13,062 nucleotides of DNA from DASTSN01 sp035760665 (GTDB lineage: Bacteria; Bacteroidota; Bacteroidia; Chitinophagales; Chitinophagaceae), in contig DASTSN010000048.1 in assembly GCA_035760665.1 (NCBI GenBank), positions 1 through 13,062 of the forward strand. The letters run 5' to 3'. Below are positions 12,802 to 13,062 of this stretch, piece after piece; within the stretch, counting starts at the first letter, position 1; every line of letters begins with the position of its first letter. The notes below the pieces were generated by a model, which worked only from the letters and a program-made list of their open reading frames with translations, had not been told where the DNA came from and made no database searches. The position numbers and the translations under genes are program-made.

Positions 12802-13062
12802 ATGCCAGTAACATCTCGGAATAAGTATGACGCAGTGAAATACAAAACCCCAATCGGTAGTGATAAATCCTGCAAAGGCTGGATACAGGAGGCGGCTCTG
12901 CGTATGCTGCTGAATAACCTAAATCCTGAAGTGGCCGAGCGACCTGATGAACTGATCGTGTATGGTGGCAGGGGAAAAGCCGCCAGGAATTTCGAAGCGC
13001 TGGATAACATCATCAAGGCGCTGAAAGTGTTGGAGAATGATGAGTCACTGCTTATTCAGTCT
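12802..13062 (+). CDS. hutU: Urocanate hydratase, 5' part
   Basis: The first 87 codons, open to the right edge. The sequence starts MPVTSRNKYDAVKYKTPIG and continues through SCKGWIQEAALRMLLNNLNPE, ERPDELIVYGGRGKAARNFE and ending in ESLLIQS, all strongly diagnostic of the urocanase N-terminus (KGWxQEAALRML and VYGGxGKAARN, near the NAD-binding region). The full enzyme is about 550 residues and turns urocanate into 4-imidazolone-5-propionate, the step after HutH. The 57 bp gap from hutH has no terminator or clear promoter. The position after GG is Arg, where I would expect a small or aliphatic residue; this may be normal variation. Confidence 0.92.
   Translation, partial: MPVTSRNKYDAVKYKTPIGSDKSCKGWIQEAALRMLLNNLNPEVAERPDELIVYGGRGKAARNFEALDNIIKALKVLENDESLLIQS

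Overview
The window looks like an ordinary chromosomal segment of a Bacteroidota bacterium, most likely a Chitinophagaceae relative. The evidence is protein family content (an OstA-like protein, a single-pass MlaD and a Bacteroidota-type LptD beside periplasmic amidases), promoters of the TAnnTTTG type used by the Bacteroidota primary sigma factor, no obvious Shine-Dalgarno sequences before the genes, and a tRNA without an encoded CCA end. The family-level assignment is inference. I see no insertion sequence, integrase, CRISPR array or prophage gene.

Layout, left to right. (1) Positions 2-529 (+) hold the C-terminal part of a SpmB-type nucleoside-recognition (Gate) membrane protein, cut by the window edge. 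A bidirectional hairpin terminator (529-556) separates it from a small exported beta-barrel protein (583-1035, -). (2) A leftward envelope block (1261-6094, -) is read amidase -> amidase -> MlaD/MCE protein -> OstA-like (LptA-related) protein, with 20 bp, 150 bp and 20 bp gaps. (3) From the same 79 bp divergent intergenic region, the LPS translocon protein LptD runs rightward (6174-8912, +). (4) A second leftward block reads uracil-DNA glycosylase (ung) -> GNAT acetyltransferase -> PlsC-like acyltransferase (8909-10968, -). Its last two genes overlap by ATGA, and its end overlaps the end of lptD by four bases. (5) Rightward from 11005: a promoter, tRNA-Arg(UCU), a strong terminator, then the histidine-utilisation genes hutH and hutU, the latter cut by the right edge.

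How the genes fit together. The central 7.7 kb is largely about building the outer envelope. LptD and the OstA-like protein belong to LPS export, MlaD to phospholipid traffic between membranes, the two zinc amidases to peptidoglycan trimming, and the PlsC-like enzyme to phospholipid acylation. The hut genes form a separate catabolic unit (histidine -> urocanate -> imidazolone propionate) that probably continues past the right edge.

I did not find a convincing undescribed system. The observations most worth a second look are a covarying A19-U56 pair replacing the near-universal G19-C56 in tRNA-Arg(UCU); an LptD with exactly two cysteines, placed to make one inter-domain disulfide; tandem amidases sharing a basic, tyrosine-rich insert beside the zinc site; and several promoters lying so close to their start codons that the mRNA leaders must be very short.
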